A DNA stretch of 35,178 bases from Nitrosomonas sp. (GTDB taxonomy: Bacteria > Pseudomonadota > Gammaproteobacteria > Burkholderiales > Nitrosomonadaceae): NCBI GenBank assembly GCA_017984435.1, contig JAGNZK010000032.1, positions 1 to 35,178 of the forward strand, read 5' to 3'. Within the stretch, counting starts at the first letter, position 1. Every line of letters begins with the position of its first letter. The position numbers and the translations under genes were made by a program. Below the pieces are notes generated by a model. That model was not told the origin of the DNA and did not search any database. It saw only the letters and a program-made list of their open reading frames with translations. This document shows positions 18,888-28,921 of the stretch, piece by piece.

Positions 18888-19490
18888 TCAGAATTTCCCA
18901 GCACGTAAAATTCCCACCAATTGCGCCAGTGCCTGGCCACGGTGGCTGATTTGATTTTTTTGTTCTGCAGTCAATTCAGCGGAAGTTTTACCGAATTCGG
19001 GCACAAAAAAATACGGATCATAACCAAACCCCCCATCACCCTGTGGGTGTCCGGTAATCTCTCCGTGCCACGAACCATCGACGATAATCGGCTGCGGATC
19101 GTCGGCATGACGCACCAGAACAATGACGCAATAATAATAAGCACGCCGGTCTGATTTATCTTTAAGTGCTTCGATCAACTTCAGGTTATTGCGTTCATCG
19201 GACTTTGGTTCCCCGGCATAGCGCGAAGAAGAAACCCCTGGTGCACCGTTTAGCGCGCTGACACAAATTCCGGAGTCATCAGCGAGCGCTGGCAATCCTG
19301 AACAGCGACTGGCATGACGTGCTTTGGCTAATGCATTTTCAACAAAAGTACCGTATGGTTCATCAACTTCGCCGGCATTAAAATCGGATTGCGGCACGAC
19401 TTCGATCGATGATGGTGCCAGCAAGGTATTTATTTCACGTAGCTTGCCTTGGTTATTACTAGCGATCACCAGCTTCTTCAGATTATTCAT
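18888..19490 (-). CDS. rdgB: dITP/XTP pyrophosphatase (RdgB/HAM1)
   Basis: 200 residues from ATG 19490, which gives the family-like start [20 protein letters not shown]; an ATG at 19502 would add four residues. Signature pieces are [11 protein letters not shown] (nucleotide binding), [18 protein letters not shown] and [13 protein letters not shown], then ISHRGQAL near the end. It removes deaminated purine triphosphates (dITP, XTP) from the nucleotide pool. Its start overlaps the 3' end of rph by 8 bases, so translation is coupled, in the map-rph-rdgB operon. Confidence 0.95.
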   Translation of the reverse strand: MNNLKKLVIASNNQGKLREINTLLAPSSIEVVPQSDFNAGEVDEPYGTFVENALAKARHASRCSGLPALADDSGICVSALNGAPGVSSSRYAGEPKSDERNNLKLIEALKDKSDRRAYYYCVIVLVRHADDPQPIIVDGSWHGEITGHPQGDGGFGYDPYFFVPEFGKTSAELTAEQKNQISHRGQALAQLVGILRAGKF

Positions 19491-20220
19491 GGTGTGTTGC
19501 ATCCGATGCTAACGCTTTTTTCTGTAGCGTGATTAGCTCCTGTATGCCGTGCTGCGCCATGTCCAACATGCTATTCAGTTCTTCTCGGCTGAATGCGATT
19601 CCTTCCGCCGTACCTTGCACTTCGACGAGTCCCAGGTTTCCGGTCATGACCACATTCATATCCGTATCACACGCAGAGTCTTCTACATAATCCAGATCTA
19701 AAACGGGAATTCCCTGATAAATGCCGACTGAGATCGCCGCCACATGATCGATGATCGGCGTGGTTTCAATGAGTTGCCGGTAAATCAACTTCTCCACAGC
19801 GTCATGTAATGCCACGAATGCTCCCGTGATACTGGCAGTGCGAGTACCACCATCCGCTTGAATCACGTCACAATCAATTTGAATGGTGCGTTCTCCCAAT
19901 TTCTTTAAATCGACAACAGCGCGTAAAGCGCGTCCGATCAGCCGCTGAATTTCCATTGTGCGCCCCGATTGCTTGCCTTTAGCGGCTTCACGCTGCATGC
20001 GTGAATGAGTCGAACCGGGCAACATACCGTATTCGGCGGTCAGCCAGCCTTGACTCTGCCCCTTGAGAAACGGCGGGACTTGTTCACTGATGCTGGCTGT
20101 ACAGATGACTTTGGTATCACCGCATTCGATCAGCACGGAACCATCGGCATGCTTAGTGTAATGGCGAATGATTCTGACAGGACGAATTTGTTTGGGCGTG
20201 CGGTGATGGCTGCGTGTCAT
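19483..20220 (-). CDS. rph: Ribonuclease PH
   Basis: 245 residues from ATG 20220 ([17 protein letters not shown]), chosen over a TTG three codons upstream. Family motifs: [35 protein letters not shown], and [19 protein letters not shown] with the phosphate-binding region. A phosphorolytic 3'-5' exoribonuclease that trims tRNA 3' ends and other RNAs. It lies 27 bases downstream of map and overlaps rdgB. Confidence 0.96.
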   Translation of the reverse strand: MTRSHHRTPKQIRPVRIIRHYTKHADGSVLIECGDTKVICTASISEQVPPFLKGQSQGWLTAEYGMLPGSTHSRMQREAAKGKQSGRTMEIQRLIGRALRAVVDLKKLGERTIQIDCDVIQADGGTRTASITGAFVALHDAVEKLIYRQLIETTPIIDHVAAISVGIYQGIPVLDLDYVEDSACDTDMNVVMTGNLGLVEVQGTAEGIAFSREELNSMLDMAQHGIQELITLQKKALASDATHHE

Positions 20221-20247
20221 GGTGAACAATTTTCCGGTATGAGAAAC

Positions 20248-21054
20248 TTAACTTGCGAAACGATAAGCTGGTTTGGCGAGAGCACCTGCAGATACTGTCA
20301 ACACTTCATAGCCATTTTCGGTCACCAATATCGTGTGTTCCCATTGTGCTGACAAACTTCCGTCTTTAGTGGTAACGGTCCAGCCATCCGGCAGATGACG
20401 GATAGCGGCTTTCCCCGCATTAATCATAGGTTCCACGGTAAATATCATCCCCGGTTTAAGTTCCAAACCGGTTCCGCGACGCCCATAATGAAGCACTTGG
20501 GGATTTTCATGAAAATTTGCACCAATGCCATGTCCACAGAATTCTCTGACGACACTATATCCCACACCCTCAGCCAATCTTTGAATGGCATGTCCGATGT
20601 CTCCTAAATGTTTACCTGGCTTAATTTCATCAATTCCCCGCCACATCGCCTCAAAAGTCACTTCACATAAGCGCTTAGCTTGAATGGACGGTTCGCCGAC
20701 ATAAAACATTCGACTGGTATCACCATGATATCCCTCATAAATAACAGTGATATCAATGTTAATGATGTCACCGTTTTTTAGTTTCTTTTCTCCGGGAACA
20801 CCATGACAAATCTGATTATTAATTGAAGTGCAAATCGATTTAGGGTAAGGAGAATGCCCCGGCGGGGCATAGTTAAGCGGTGCAGGGATTGTCTTCTGCA
20901 CATCCACCATATAATTGTGGCAAAGCATATCCAATTCTTCGGTAGCAACTCCTGTCACGACAAAGGGGGCTATGTAGTCAAGAACCTCCGATGCCAGTCG
21001 TCCAGCAATGCGCATTTTTTCAATTTCTTGTGGTGTTTTTATCAGTACCGTCAT
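20248..21054 (-). CDS. map: Methionine aminopeptidase, type I
   Basis: 268 residues, full length. The dinuclear metal ligands are all present: D101 (INIDITV), D112 (HGDTSRMF), H175 (GHGIGANFHE), E208 (TVEPM) and E239 (QWEHT). It removes the N-terminal methionine from nascent proteins in the cytoplasm. It is first of the map-rph-rdgB group. In many betaproteobacteria map is followed by glnD or preceded by rpsB; neither is seen here. Confidence 0.97.
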   Translation of the reverse strand: MTVLIKTPQEIEKMRIAGRLASEVLDYIAPFVVTGVATEELDMLCHNYMVDVQKTIPAPLNYAPPGHSPYPKSICTSINNQICHGVPGEKKLKNGDIINIDITVIYEGYHGDTSRMFYVGEPSIQAKRLCEVTFEAMWRGIDEIKPGKHLGDIGHAIQRLAEGVGYSVVREFCGHGIGANFHENPQVLHYGRRGTGLELKPGMIFTVEPMINAGKAAIRHLPDGWTVTTKDGSLSAQWEHTILVTENGYEVLTVSAGALAKPAYRFAS

Positions 21055-21106
21055 TATTATTTTATAGGGTTATTCAGAAACATCTTTTTAAGATCAGTAA
21101 TTTTCA

Positions 21107-21130
21107 AATAAAAATTAATCAATTTTTATT
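21107..21130. repeat. AT-only hairpin between the SPOR gene and map
   Basis: AATAAAAATT (21107-21116) and AATTTTTATT (21121-21130) form a perfect 10-bp stem with a 4-base loop, 81 bases downstream of the SPOR-type gene on its strand. It could stop or slow transcription before map, but has no GC core. Confidence 0.3.
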
Positions 21131-21210
21131 GTATCGAATGCATAGTATATTTTTAAACTTGAAGTAACCTTGCGATCTAGTTATCTCACTTTGCATATCA
21201 GTTCTCTCTA

Positions 21211-21807
21211 TTATAAACGTTCACATTTACTTTGGACTAATTGAGTCCCTTCAAATTGTTCAACCAATTTTTGTGTTTGTTCTTTAATCATTGGAGTTGG
21301 ATTATGAATGACAATCTTTTTGAGCGTAACACTACGATTCTCAATCGTAGCACTGGTAATTCCTTTCTTTTCTATTTCTTCTAGTTGCTTCAATGCATCG
21401 CCTTTGTCGTATAACATACTCAAGGAAACAGCATTTCTCCATTCACCATTCTCTTTTACACGAAAACTGACAATCCCAAGATTCCGCAATTTATTGATCA
21501 TACGATTAGCTGCTTCTTTATTTGGCAATGGTGGAATATATAACCAATACATCATCGTACTGCCAGCTTCCTCCAATTCGTAGGATTGATCAGAAACGAT
21601 TTCTGATAGAATTGTTTCAGCGTAATGCGCCTGTTCTTCGTAAAAGCTACCCCACTCCAGGCACTTCTGCTCATCAATCGGCAATAATACAATTTTCTCA
21701 GGATTAAACATGGATGCACGTGTTGTATCTTCGTCATTAGGATACAGTTGCCTCCCGATTACATAGACAACATTTATAATCAGTAAAATAATAAAGATTA
21801 TTTTCAT
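21211..21807 (-). CDS. SPOR-like inner-membrane protein
   Basis: 198 residues. One N-terminal membrane helix (IIFIILLIINVVYVIG) with the rest outside the cytoplasm. The region about 50-150 (CLEWGSFYEEQAHYAETIL, then MYWLYIPPLPNKEAANRMIN, LRNLGIVSFRVKENGEW and LEEIEKKGITSATI) has the alternating strand-helix pattern and length of SPOR peptidoglycan-binding domains as seen in short beta- and gammaproteobacterial SPOR proteins. The match is to the family shape, not to a defined gene. A role in cell-wall or division-site binding is inference. Confidence 0.6.
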   Translation of the reverse strand: MKIIFIILLIINVVYVIGRQLYPNDEDTTRASMFNPEKIVLLPIDEQKCLEWGSFYEEQAHYAETILSEIVSDQSYELEEAGSTMMYWLYIPPLPNKEAANRMINKLRNLGIVSFRVKENGEWRNAVSLSMLYDKGDALKQLEEIEKKGITSATIENRSVTLKKIVIHNPTPMIKEQTQKLVEQFEGTQLVQSKCERL

Positions 21808-21940
21808 TGCAAAATAAAATTTTAAATTTTGATATTAACTTAATTTTGTTGTTAACGTTCTTGTGCCTTGCTAAAATACGCCGTTGATTTCAAATACGCT
21901 CACCAATTTTTTGATGCCTTTAAAAAACGGAATACGAAAT

Positions 21941-22606
21941 ATGAAAATGATTAAAAATACGATGCTGCTGGTAGCACTGGCATTATCTGCCCCAATTTCA
22001 GCTGAGACAACTTCCGACGATGCCAATGCTGCGCCTGCTCCCGCCGCTCCTGCTACAGTTGAAGAAATAGCATCGGGTGTATGCGCTGGTTGCCATAGCG
22101 CCGATGGCAATAGTGTCATCCCCATGAATCCTATTCTAGCCGGGCAGCACGCTGAATATCTCACCAAGCAATTAATTGATTTTAAATCAATTGATAATAA
22201 ACCGCCCAAGCGTAACAGTCCTATTATGTCTTCGATGGTTGCCGCACTTTCACAGGAAGATATGAAAAAATTGGGCGAATATTACGCCAAGCAAAAAGCA
22301 AATCCAGGTCAGACGACTGCTGATGCCGATGAAAAATTGATTGCAACAGGAAAGATTCTTTATCACGGCGGTAATATTGGAAATGGTGTTCCCGCATGTG
22401 CAAGCTGCCACGGTCCTACTGGATCAGGTATTCCACCACGCTATCCTGCAATTGCTGGCCAACATGCAGAATACACTCTGACACAGTTGGGCCTGTTTAA
22501 CACAGGTGATCGCGCCAATGATAATGATGTCATGAATCAGGTTATTACCCGCATGAGCGGACAAGAAAAACGTGCTGTTTCAGCCTACATTGCTACCATG
22601 CGTTAA
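21941..22606 (+). CDS. Dihaem cytochrome c4
   Basis: 221 residues from ATG 21941, chosen because it begins the signal peptide (MKMIKNTMLLVALALSAPIS, cleavage near residue 21) and has GGA 9 bases upstream; an in-frame extension upstream lacks signal features. Two haem c sites, C48-AG-C51-H52 and C153-AS-C156-H157, sit in two homologous halves, each with the AGQHAEYLTKQL-type segment (second copy AGQHAEYTLTQL). Cytochrome c4 is a periplasmic, often membrane-attached electron carrier feeding terminal oxidases. An Ala/Pro-rich linker follows the signal peptide. It is a single gene with a strong terminator. Confidence 0.95.
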   Translation: MKMIKNTMLLVALALSAPISAETTSDDANAAPAPAAPATVEEIASGVCAGCHSADGNSVIPMNPILAGQHAEYLTKQLIDFKSIDNKPPKRNSPIMSSMVAALSQEDMKKLGEYYAKQKANPGQTTADADEKLIATGKILYHGGNIGNGVPACASCHGPTGSGIPPRYPAIAGQHAEYTLTQLGLFNTGDRANDNDVMNQVITRMSGQEKRAVSAYIATMR

Positions 22607-22624
22607 GCTCTATCCACTAAAAAT

Positions 22625-22652
22625 AAAAAAGGCGGCATTGCCCGCCTTTTTT
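22625..22652. terminator. Bidirectional Rho-independent terminator
   Basis: AAAAAAGGCGG at 22625-22635 and CCGCCTTTTTT at 22642-22652 pair perfectly around a 6-base loop. It sits between the convergent cytochrome c4 and hemL genes, with T-runs for both strands. Confidence 0.93.
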
Positions 22653-22668
22653 ATTAAGTTCACTTACT

Positions 22669-23958
22669 TCACTTATCTTGCCAATGCTCGAACACCTTCT
22701 CCGCCGCAGATAATGTTTTATTCAATTCATTGTCACCATGCATAGATGACACGAAGCCGGCTTCAAATGCTGATGGTGCAAAATAGATGCCTTCGTTCAA
22801 CATCGCATGGAAGAATCGATTAAAAGCTTCTTTGTTGCATTGCATCACTTCAGCAAAGCTGGTGGGAATATCTTTTCTGAAATATAGCCCAAACATGCCG
22901 CCAACTGATTGCGCACAAAAATCAATACCATGATTGTCCGCTGCGGCTGTAATACCATCCACTAATTGCTGCGTTCTATCCTCTAATTTTTCATAAAAAC
23001 CTGGCGCTTGCACCAGTTTTAGCGTAGCGAGTCCTGCAGCAACTGCCACCGGATTGCCTGAAAGCGTACCCGCCTGATAAACAGGACCCAACGGTGCCAA
23101 ACATTGCATAATATCGCGCCGTCCTCCAAATGCGGCCATGGGCATGCCGCCACCAATGACTTTACCCAACGTGGTCAAATCGGGCTTGATTTGATAAAGC
23201 CCTTGTGCGCACCCAAGACCGACACGAAATCCTGTCATGACCTCATCAAATATCAATACACTACCGCTCTGCGTACACAACGAACGTAGCTTAGCAAGAA
23301 AATCCGAGCTAGGAGCCACCAGATTCATATTCCCTGCAACCGGTTCAACAATCACCGCGGCTATTTCCGGTCCCCACTGATTGAATGCTGCTTCAATACC
23401 CGCTATGTCGTTGTAATCCAGAACAATAGTATGTCCGACTGTTTCAGCCGGGACACCGGCAGAACTGGGATGCCCAAACGTTAATGCGCCGGAACCTGCT
23501 TTAACCAACAACGCATCGTCGTGACCATGATAACAACCTTCAAATTTGATAATTCGGCTTCTACCGGTAAAACCACGTGCCAGTCGAATTGCACTCATAC
23601 CTGCTTCAGTACCGGAACTCACTAATCTGACTTGCTCTATGGATGGAATCAACTGACAAATTAATTGTGCTATTTCCAGTTCCGCTTCAGTTGGCGCGCC
23701 AAAGGTTAAACCATTTTCAGCAACGGCCTGAACGGCTTTGATCACATCCGGATAGGCATGACCCAGAATCAAGGGTCCCCATGAACCCACATAATCGATA
23801 TACGATTTGCCATCAGCGTCCCAAAAATATGCGCCTGCGCCACGTTGAAAAAAAACCGGATCCCCCCCCACCGATTTAAAAGCCCGAACAGGGGAATTGA
23901 CGCCACCGGGAATATATTGCTGAGATTGTTCAAATAATTGATGATTGCGTGAAGTCAT
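22669..23958 (-). CDS. hemL: Glutamate-1-semialdehyde 2,1-aminomutase
   Basis: 429 residues, normal length. A PLP class III aminotransferase fold with [33 protein letters not shown], the cofactor Asp in FDEVMTGFR (D238) and the Schiff-base lysine K266 in [12 protein letters not shown]. It makes 5-aminolevulinate in the C5 pathway of haem and tetrapyrrole synthesis. It lies 42 bases downstream of thiE, so thiD-thiE-hemL is probably one transcript. AAGAG precedes the ATG. Confidence 0.98.
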   Translation of the reverse strand: MTSRNHQLFEQSQQYIPGGVNSPVRAFKSVGGDPVFFQRGAGAYFWDADGKSYIDYVGSWGPLILGHAYPDVIKAVQAVAENGLTFGAPTEAELEIAQLICQLIPSIEQVRLVSSGTEAGMSAIRLARGFTGRSRIIKFEGCYHGHDDALLVKAGSGALTFGHPSSAGVPAETVGHTIVLDYNDIAGIEAAFNQWGPEIAAVIVEPVAGNMNLVAPSSDFLAKLRSLCTQSGSVLIFDEVMTGFRVGLGCAQGLYQIKPDLTTLGKVIGGGMPMAAFGGRRDIMQCLAPLGPVYQAGTLSGNPVAVAAGLATLKLVQAPGFYEKLEDRTQQLVDGITAAADNHGIDFCAQSVGGMFGLYFRKDIPTSFAEVMQCNKEAFNRFFHAMLNEGIYFAPSAFEAGFVSSMHGDNELNKTLSAAEKVFEHWQDK

Positions 23959-24000
23959 TTGATTACTCTTATGATGTAAATTAAATTTGTTTTAAATACG

Positions 24001-24633
24001 TTATATTGTTTCTGCAAATAATTGTGAAAATTGCGTTGCTGTTACTTTAATATCTTTAGTTTGGAATAAATCATTGCACACAGCTATTGCAGCACATCCG
24101 GCTTGGATAACCGTTTTGGCATTAGTCAACTTGATTCCTCCGATACCGACAATGGGAACGGATACTTTCTTTTTAGCTTGGTTCACTAAATCTGCAGGAA
24201 CGGAAAGTGCATTCGGTTTAGTCAGTGAAGTGAAAAAAGCACCGAAAGCGACATAATCAGCACCTTCTTTCTCAACCTGAAGCGCCAACTCCAAATTGTT
24301 ATAGCAGGAAGCACCGATAATTTTATCCCATCCTAATTGACTCCTTGCTTCAGCGACTGATACATCATCCTGCCCAACATGTAATCCATCAGCATCAACT
24401 TCAATCACCAAATCAAGATGATCGTTGATGATCAAAGGAACTTGGTATTCCCTGCAAAGCTGCCGTAATAATTCGGCTTGTTCTCTTAATAAAATATCAC
24501 CTGCCAATTTATTACGGTATTGTATTAGTCGTGCACCGCCTTCCAGCACTTGCCGCGTTCTGCTCAGCAAATCATCCGTATTTTCAAGATCCGGCGTAAT
24601 CGCATATAGCTTACTAATTTTCGGGTTTGTCAA
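24001..24633 (-). CDS. thiE: Thiamine-phosphate synthase
   Basis: 210 residues, a TIM-barrel enzyme. It shows LYAITPD at the start, RLIQYRNK for pyrimidine-phosphate binding, LIINDHLDL (Asp; most homologues have NDR), GLHVGQDD, and the TSLTKPNA loop and GIGGI for the phosphate. It joins HMP-pyrophosphate and thiazole phosphate to give thiamine phosphate. The first 20 bases overlap the end of thiD, giving coupled translation of two consecutive pathway steps. No TPP riboswitch is visible upstream of the pair. Confidence 0.94.
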   Translation of the reverse strand: MTNPKISKLYAITPDLENTDDLLSRTRQVLEGGARLIQYRNKLAGDILLREQAELLRQLCREYQVPLIINDHLDLVIEVDADGLHVGQDDVSVAEARSQLGWDKIIGASCYNNLELALQVEKEGADYVAFGAFFTSLTKPNALSVPADLVNQAKKKVSVPIVGIGGIKLTNAKTVIQAGCAAIAVCNDLFQTKDIKVTATQFSQLFAETI

Positions 24634-25468
24634 TGATCACCCCTTCATGCTCATTCTCGGGATCTTTAGCCCAGAACAGCCTATTAGGAATATATTGCCC
24701 CATGCCGGGACGAAACCCTGCCTGCAACGTGTGCCATGTATAGTCCTGTGCTTCAATAACACTTTCACTTATCGATAATCCATTGGCAAGTGAAGCCGCA
24801 ATTGCAGATGCCAGCGTACAACCCGACCCATGGTACGTGTTATTCAGTCTCTCCCATTCATCGGTGCGCACCACACCGTTGGAAGCAAACAATATATTGG
24901 TTACTTGCACGGTATTCTCATGCGTACCTGTAATCAATACATACTTACATCCCATATCCAGTAATCGGTGCGCACAAAAACTTAAGTCCAGTTTGGATTC
25001 GTTCCTGTCATTTTCTTGCTGGGCAAGGTGCCTGGCTTCCAAACTATTGGGTGTTAATATGGTCACCTGCGGCAATAATAATTCACGCATCGCATCAATC
25101 ATTTCTTCATTGGCCAGCTCATCCCCTCGTCCGGAAGTCAACACAGGATCCATGACGACAGGAATATGCGGATAATCAGAAATAACTTCTGTAATAGCAG
25201 CGATGATTTCAACACTGCCCAATAAGCCAATCTTAAACACATCAACCGGCATATCTTCCAATACTACCCTCGCCTGATCGGCAATCCATTCAGGATCAAG
25301 CGGCATCACGTCTTCCACACCGGCTGTGTCCTGAATGGTAATAGCAGTCATAATGGATAAAGGGTGGCAACCCATACTGGCGATAGTAAGCATATCAGCC
25401 TGAATACCGGCCCCACCACTGGGGTCATTGGCTGCAAAAGAAAGTACAATTGGGGGTGGCTGTAACAT
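24614..25468 (-). CDS. thiD: Hydroxymethylpyrimidine (phosphate) kinase
   Basis: 284 residues, ribokinase-like fold. The N-terminal FAANDPSGGAGIQADMLTI binds substrate; VVMDPVLTSGRGDEL and the anion hole NTYHGSGCTLASAIAA near the C-terminus complete the active site. It phosphorylates HMP and HMP-P for thiamine synthesis. It is first of the thiD-thiE-hemL group. Only 52 bases separate it from the divergent rubredoxin gene, so the two promoters must overlap. No Shine-Dalgarno is evident. Confidence 0.94.
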   Translation of the reverse strand: MLQPPPIVLSFAANDPSGGAGIQADMLTIASMGCHPLSIMTAITIQDTAGVEDVMPLDPEWIADQARVVLEDMPVDVFKIGLLGSVEIIAAITEVISDYPHIPVVMDPVLTSGRGDELANEEMIDAMRELLLPQVTILTPNSLEARHLAQQENDRNESKLDLSFCAHRLLDMGCKYVLITGTHENTVQVTNILFASNGVVRTDEWERLNNTYHGSGCTLASAIAASLANGLSISESVIEAQDYTWHTLQAGFRPGMGQYIPNRLFWAKDPENEHEGVIIDKPEN

Positions 25469-25520
25469 GCATTAATACCGTAAAATGTCATTTTAACCTA
25501 AAAGGAAATTGCTATCTATC

Positions 25521-25709
25521 ATGCCTACCGAAGAGAATCGTGATTACAATCGTTATATGTGTCTAATTTGTGGTTTTATCTATGATGAAGCTTTGGGATC
25601 TCCGGATGAAGGCATTGCACCGGGTACACGCTGGGAAGATGTACCGATTAACTGGACTTGTCCGGAATGTGGTGCACGTAAAGAAGATTTTGAAATGGTA
25701 AAAATATAA
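25521..25709 (+). CDS. Rubredoxin
   Basis: 62 residues from ATG 25521; the in-frame TTG at 25509 is too close to the GGAA at 25504-25507 to be the start. The iron is held by C14-x2-C17 (MCLICGF) and C47-x2-C50 ([11 protein letters not shown]), with [20 protein letters not shown] between, a typical single-iron rubredoxin. A cytoplasmic one-electron carrier; in aerobes often linked to alkane hydroxylation or peroxide defence. Its stop is immediately followed by the glyoxalase ATG with no gap. Confidence 0.95.
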   Translation: MPTEENRDYNRYMCLICGFIYDEALGSPDEGIAPGTRWEDVPINWTCPECGARKEDFEMVKI

Positions 25710-26093
25710 ATGCGTATTCTGCATACTATGCTGCGAGTGGGCAATCTCGAAAAATCTCTTGAATTTTATACTCAGGTGATGGGTATGAAGCTACTGCGTC
25801 GTAAAGATTATCCCGATGGTAAATTTACCCTCGCTTTTGTAGGCTACCAGGATGAAACAAATGGCACCGTCCTGGAATTGACACACAACTGGGATACCTC
25901 TTCATATAACCTTGGAGAAGGCTTTGGTCACATTGCCGTTGAAGTGAATGATGCCTATCAAGCGTGTGAAAATACCAAGAAACTCGGTGGAAAAGTGACA
26001 CGTGAAGCGGGACCGATGAAGCACGGCACAACGGTTATCGCATTTATAGAAGATCCCGATGGCTATAAAATAGAATTTATTCAGAAAAAATAG
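25710..26093 (+). CDS. gloA: Lactoylglutathione lyase (glyoxalase I)
   Basis: 127 residues. The metal ligands of the Ni-type enzyme are all at the same positions as in Escherichia coli GloA: H5, E56, H74 and E122. It begins [20 protein letters not shown] and ends [13 protein letters not shown]. It converts the methylglyoxal-glutathione hemithioacetal to S-lactoylglutathione. It starts on the base after the rubredoxin stop, so it has no spacer of its own and is translated by coupling or through a site inside the rubredoxin gene. Confidence 0.96.
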   Translation: MRILHTMLRVGNLEKSLEFYTQVMGMKLLRRKDYPDGKFTLAFVGYQDETNGTVLELTHNWDTSSYNLGEGFGHIAVEVNDAYQACENTKKLGGKVTREAGPMKHGTTVIAFIEDPDGYKIEFIQKK

Positions 26094-26143
26094 ATTGATC
26101 CCAAAAAGGTGCAAATCACAGTTCTGCGATACACGTTCTCAAG

Positions 26144-26848
26144 CTATCCATGTAGTAAGAAAATAGTTGGTATTTTATTGATATCCGGTAAAGAACGGCG
26201 CCATTGTTGAATGGGCTTGGTAGCAATCAGTTCACTGGAGAATGTTAAGTGGCTTGCAATACACAAATCGGTGTTTTCAGAACACACTGACATCAACTGC
26301 CCTAACAATTTTTGATTGCGGTAAGGCGCCTCAATAAATATTTGTGTTTGATCTCGGTTAATCGATAATTTCTCAAGTTCCATTATTTTGCTTGTACGTG
26401 CTTCATTCTCAATCGGCAAATAACCATGAAAGGCAAAACATTGGCCATTCAAACCCGATGCCATCAAAGCCAGCAATATCGATGAAGGTCCGACCAGTGG
26501 CACCACCGTAATATCGTTTTTATGCGCCAACCGAATCAACCCGGCACCGGGATCTGCCACTGCCGGACAACCCGCTTCAGATAATAAACCCACATCGTGT
26601 CCAGCCAATAACGGCCCCAGCAAAGCCAACAAATCCTTATTGAGTGTATGCTCGTTCAAGGTCTGCATGTTTAATTCTTGTAGTGCATACTTGGAATTAA
26701 TCTGCCTTAGGAATTGCCTGGCAGTTTTGGGATGCTCAACAATGAAATAAAAAATTTCTGCAATACGCTGTTGTACTGCCGATGGCAATACCCATGCAAT
26801 ATCTTCTGAACTGATAGGTGCCGGAATCAGATACAGTTTACCCGTCAT
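26144..26848 (-). CDS. Tetrapyrrole-methylase family SAM-dependent methyltransferase
   Basis: 234 residues from ATG 26848, where family homology begins (MTGKLYLIPAPIS). An ATG at 26908 would add 20 residues; it has GGAG four bases upstream and cannot be excluded. The fold matches RsmI/YraL-type methylases: VGLLSEAGCPAVADPGAGLI and VPLVGPSSILLALMASGLNG for SAM binding. In place of the usual AEDTR motif of RsmI it has VEHPKTARQFL, so it belongs to the RsmI-like paralogue group and its target (16S rRNA or other) is uncertain. It is 75 bases after apaG (15 if the longer start is used), probably the same transcript. Confidence 0.82.
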   Translation of the reverse strand: MTGKLYLIPAPISSEDIAWVLPSAVQQRIAEIFYFIVEHPKTARQFLRQINSKYALQELNMQTLNEHTLNKDLLALLGPLLAGHDVGLLSEAGCPAVADPGAGLIRLAHKNDITVVPLVGPSSILLALMASGLNGQCFAFHGYLPIENEARTSKIMELEKLSINRDQTQIFIEAPYRNQKLLGQLMSVCSENTDLCIASHLTFSSELIATKPIQQWRRSLPDINKIPTIFLLHG

Positions 26849-26923
26849 CGAAATATCAAAATCCCTAAGATACTGTATATTTTTAGAATTCCACACATAA
26901 CAACCCATCGAACTCCAAGCACA

Positions 26924-27307
26924 TTAGTGCAGAATTCTGGGTACACTCAAAATAAACTCCGGGATAGCGACATCAAAATGAACGCCATCCTCGGCCGCCA
27001 TCTGATAGCTTCCTTTCATCGATCCCACCGGCGTTGAGATCACCGTTCCACTGGTATACTCAAAGCTATCACCCGGTTTAAGCAATGGCTGCTCACCGAC
27101 AACGCCTAATCCACGCACTTCCTGAATAGTGCCATCACCATTATCGATAATCCAATGCCTGCTGATTAGCTGAGATGCCACCGTACCTGTGTTTGCAATA
27201 GTTATGGTGTACGCAAACACATGTCGATCAGCTTCTTCATCGGACTGATCAGGCAAATATACCGTGCGGATATTGATATCAATGTCGTATTTTTTGTTTT
27301 CAGCCAT
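26924..27307 (-). CDS. apaG: ApaG protein (Co2+/Mg2+ efflux-associated)
   Basis: 127 residues, an all-beta fibronectin-III-like fold. Family motifs: VFAYTITIANTG, SRHWIIDNGDG, VRGLGVVGEQPLLKPGDSFEYTSG and GSMKGSYQMAAEDG. ApaG proteins are linked to cobalt/magnesium resistance and bind pyrophosphate-like ligands, but the precise function is unknown. Divergent from rpe with a 149-base gap; ApaG and rpe are also neighbours in many betaproteobacteria. Confidence 0.95.
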   Translation of the reverse strand: MAENKKYDIDINIRTVYLPDQSDEEADRHVFAYTITIANTGTVASQLISRHWIIDNGDGTIQEVRGLGVVGEQPLLKPGDSFEYTSGTVISTPVGSMKGSYQMAAEDGVHFDVAIPEFILSVPRILH

Positions 27308-27456
27308 TTTTTAATTTCGCGCTATTTTTGGGTACTGTATCAAGAAAAAGTGAAAAAGCGTACTTTACGATTAATTTACTGATAAATCTTTATCTCTTTT
27401 ACGCGCAATCTGTCATTTGCGGTTAAAATAACAGCTTTGTTTATTGAGAGGCTGTC

Positions 27457-28134
27457 ATGTATCGCATCGCACCGAGTATTCTTTCCGCTAATTTCGCCAA
27501 ACTTGGCGATGAAATCACCGCCGTTATTGATTCAGGCGCAGACATTATTCATTTTGATGTCATGGATAATCATTATGTTCCGAATCTCACCATCGGCCCC
27601 TTGGTATGCGAAGCTATTCGTCCTGTCACGGATGCAATAATCGATGTGCATTTAATGGTTCAGCCCGTTGATCGTATTATTCCAGATTTTGCCAAAGCCG
27701 GTGCCAATATCATTTCATTTCACCCGGAAGCATCCAATCATATTGACCGCACCATCGGATTGATCAAGGAACAAGGTTGCAAAGCAGGTATGGTGTTTAA
27801 TCCGGCGACACCACTGCATTATCTGGATCACGTGCTTGACAAACTGGATTTGATTCTGATTATGTCGGTCAATCCCGGGTTTGGCGGGCAAAAATTTATC
27901 CCTGAAGCACTCAACAAACTGCGTGCGGTTAGGAAACGCATCGACGCCAGCGGTAAAGACATCCTGCTGGAAATTGATGGTGGCGTTAAAGTGGACAATA
28001 TTGCTGAAATCGCTCGCGCCGGCGCCGATACGTTTGTCGCAGGATCGGCCATTTATCAAGCCGGCAAAGCTACTGACCCGCATGGTTATGACACAGTATT
28101 AGCAGCATTCCGCGCTGAATTAGCAAAAGTATAA
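27457..28134 (+). CDS. rpe: Ribulose-phosphate 3-epimerase
   Basis: 225 residues. The TIM-barrel epimerase with metal ligands in [12 protein letters not shown], the DVHLMV segment, [12 protein letters not shown] and [11 protein letters not shown], and the phosphate loop FVAGSAIY. It interconverts ribulose-5-phosphate and xylulose-5-phosphate for the pentose phosphate and Calvin cycles, which would matter in an autotroph. It is the first gene of the rpe-gph-trpE operon. Confidence 0.97.
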   Translation: MYRIAPSILSANFAKLGDEITAVIDSGADIIHFDVMDNHYVPNLTIGPLVCEAIRPVTDAIIDVHLMVQPVDRIIPDFAKAGANIISFHPEASNHIDRTIGLIKEQGCKAGMVFNPATPLHYLDHVLDKLDLILIMSVNPGFGGQKFIPEALNKLRAVRKRIDASGKDILLEIDGGVKVDNIAEIARAGADTFVAGSAIYQAGKATDPHGYDTVLAAFRAELAKV

Positions 28135-28179
28135 TTTATTAATCATCCTAGCAGCTTATTGCTATTTTCTATTATTCAA

Positions 28180-28908
28180 ATGAACCATAGTCTTTCTAGC
28201 AACGTGAACGCTTCTGTAAAAAAAATTGAACCGCCATTGTCCGTCAAAGTGATCATGATTGATTTGGATGGGACACTGCTGGATACGGCCGAAGATCTGG
28301 CATTAGCCGCAAACCTGATGCTAAAAGATTTAGGCATGCCGGAACAAGCAACATCGACGATCCGTTCCTATATTGGCAAAGGTATCCAGAAGCTGGTAAA
28401 ACGCACATTGACTGGCCAACTCGACGGCAAACCCGATGCTGCTTTATTCGCCAAGGCATTGCCCATTTATGAGAAACATTACGCCGACAATCTAAGTGTT
28501 AATACGCGCCCGTACCCAGGTGTGGTGGAAGGTATCAAAGCCATGCAGCAAGCAGGTTTCAGGTTGGCCTGCATTACCAACAAAGCGGCAGCATTCACAC
28601 TACCGTTGCTGCATGCAACCAGACTACATGATCAATTCGAAATTATACTATCTGGTGACAGTCTGCCGAAGAAAAAGCCGGACCCCATGCCATTGACGCA
28701 TATCTGCAAACACTTTGATGCACAACCGCATGAAGCGCTCCTAATCGGCGATTCACTGAATGACGCCATTGCTGCCAGAGCTGCCGGCTGCCATGTGTTC
28801 TGTGTACCCTATGGCTATAACGAAGGGCGCAATGTTTACGAACTTGATTGCGATGCCATTGTTGAATCCCTACTGGATGCATCCAAGCTGATTAAAAAAT
28901 TAGCTTAG
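28180..28908 (+). CDS. gph: Phosphoglycolate phosphatase
   Basis: 242 residues from ATG 28180; an in-frame TTG at 28159 is less likely. HAD superfamily: motif [16 protein letters not shown] with the nucleophile Asp, motif II ITNK, motif III KKKPDP, and motif [17 protein letters not shown]. It removes the 2-phosphoglycolate produced by Rubisco oxygenation or DNA repair. Downstream of rpe by 45 bases and upstream of trpE by 13. The rpe-gph-trpE order is common in beta- and gammaproteobacteria. Confidence 0.95.
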   Translation: MNHSLSSNVNASVKKIEPPLSVKVIMIDLDGTLLDTAEDLALAANLMLKDLGMPEQATSTIRSYIGKGIQKLVKRTLTGQLDGKPDAALFAKALPIYEKHYADNLSVNTRPYPGVVEGIKAMQQAGFRLACITNKAAAFTLPLLHATRLHDQFEIILSGDSLPKKKPDPMPLTHICKHFDAQPHEALLIGDSLNDAIAARAAGCHVFCVPYGYNEGRNVYELDCDAIVESLLDASKLIKKLA

Positions 28909-28921
28909 AAGCCCCCACAAA

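Noticed and set aside
18861-18889. GAGAAAA/TTTTCTC dyad at the end of rdgB
   Set aside because: A 7-bp AT-rich stem with a 15-base loop that overlaps the rdgB stop; too weak to call a terminator.
24783-25175. 130-codon open frame opposite thiD
   Set aside because: Antisense shadow of an intact thiD.
25469-25520. TPP riboswitch upstream of thiD
   Set aside because: Only 52 bases separate thiD from the divergent rubredoxin gene, too short for a THI element, and no conserved CTGAGA-type core is present.
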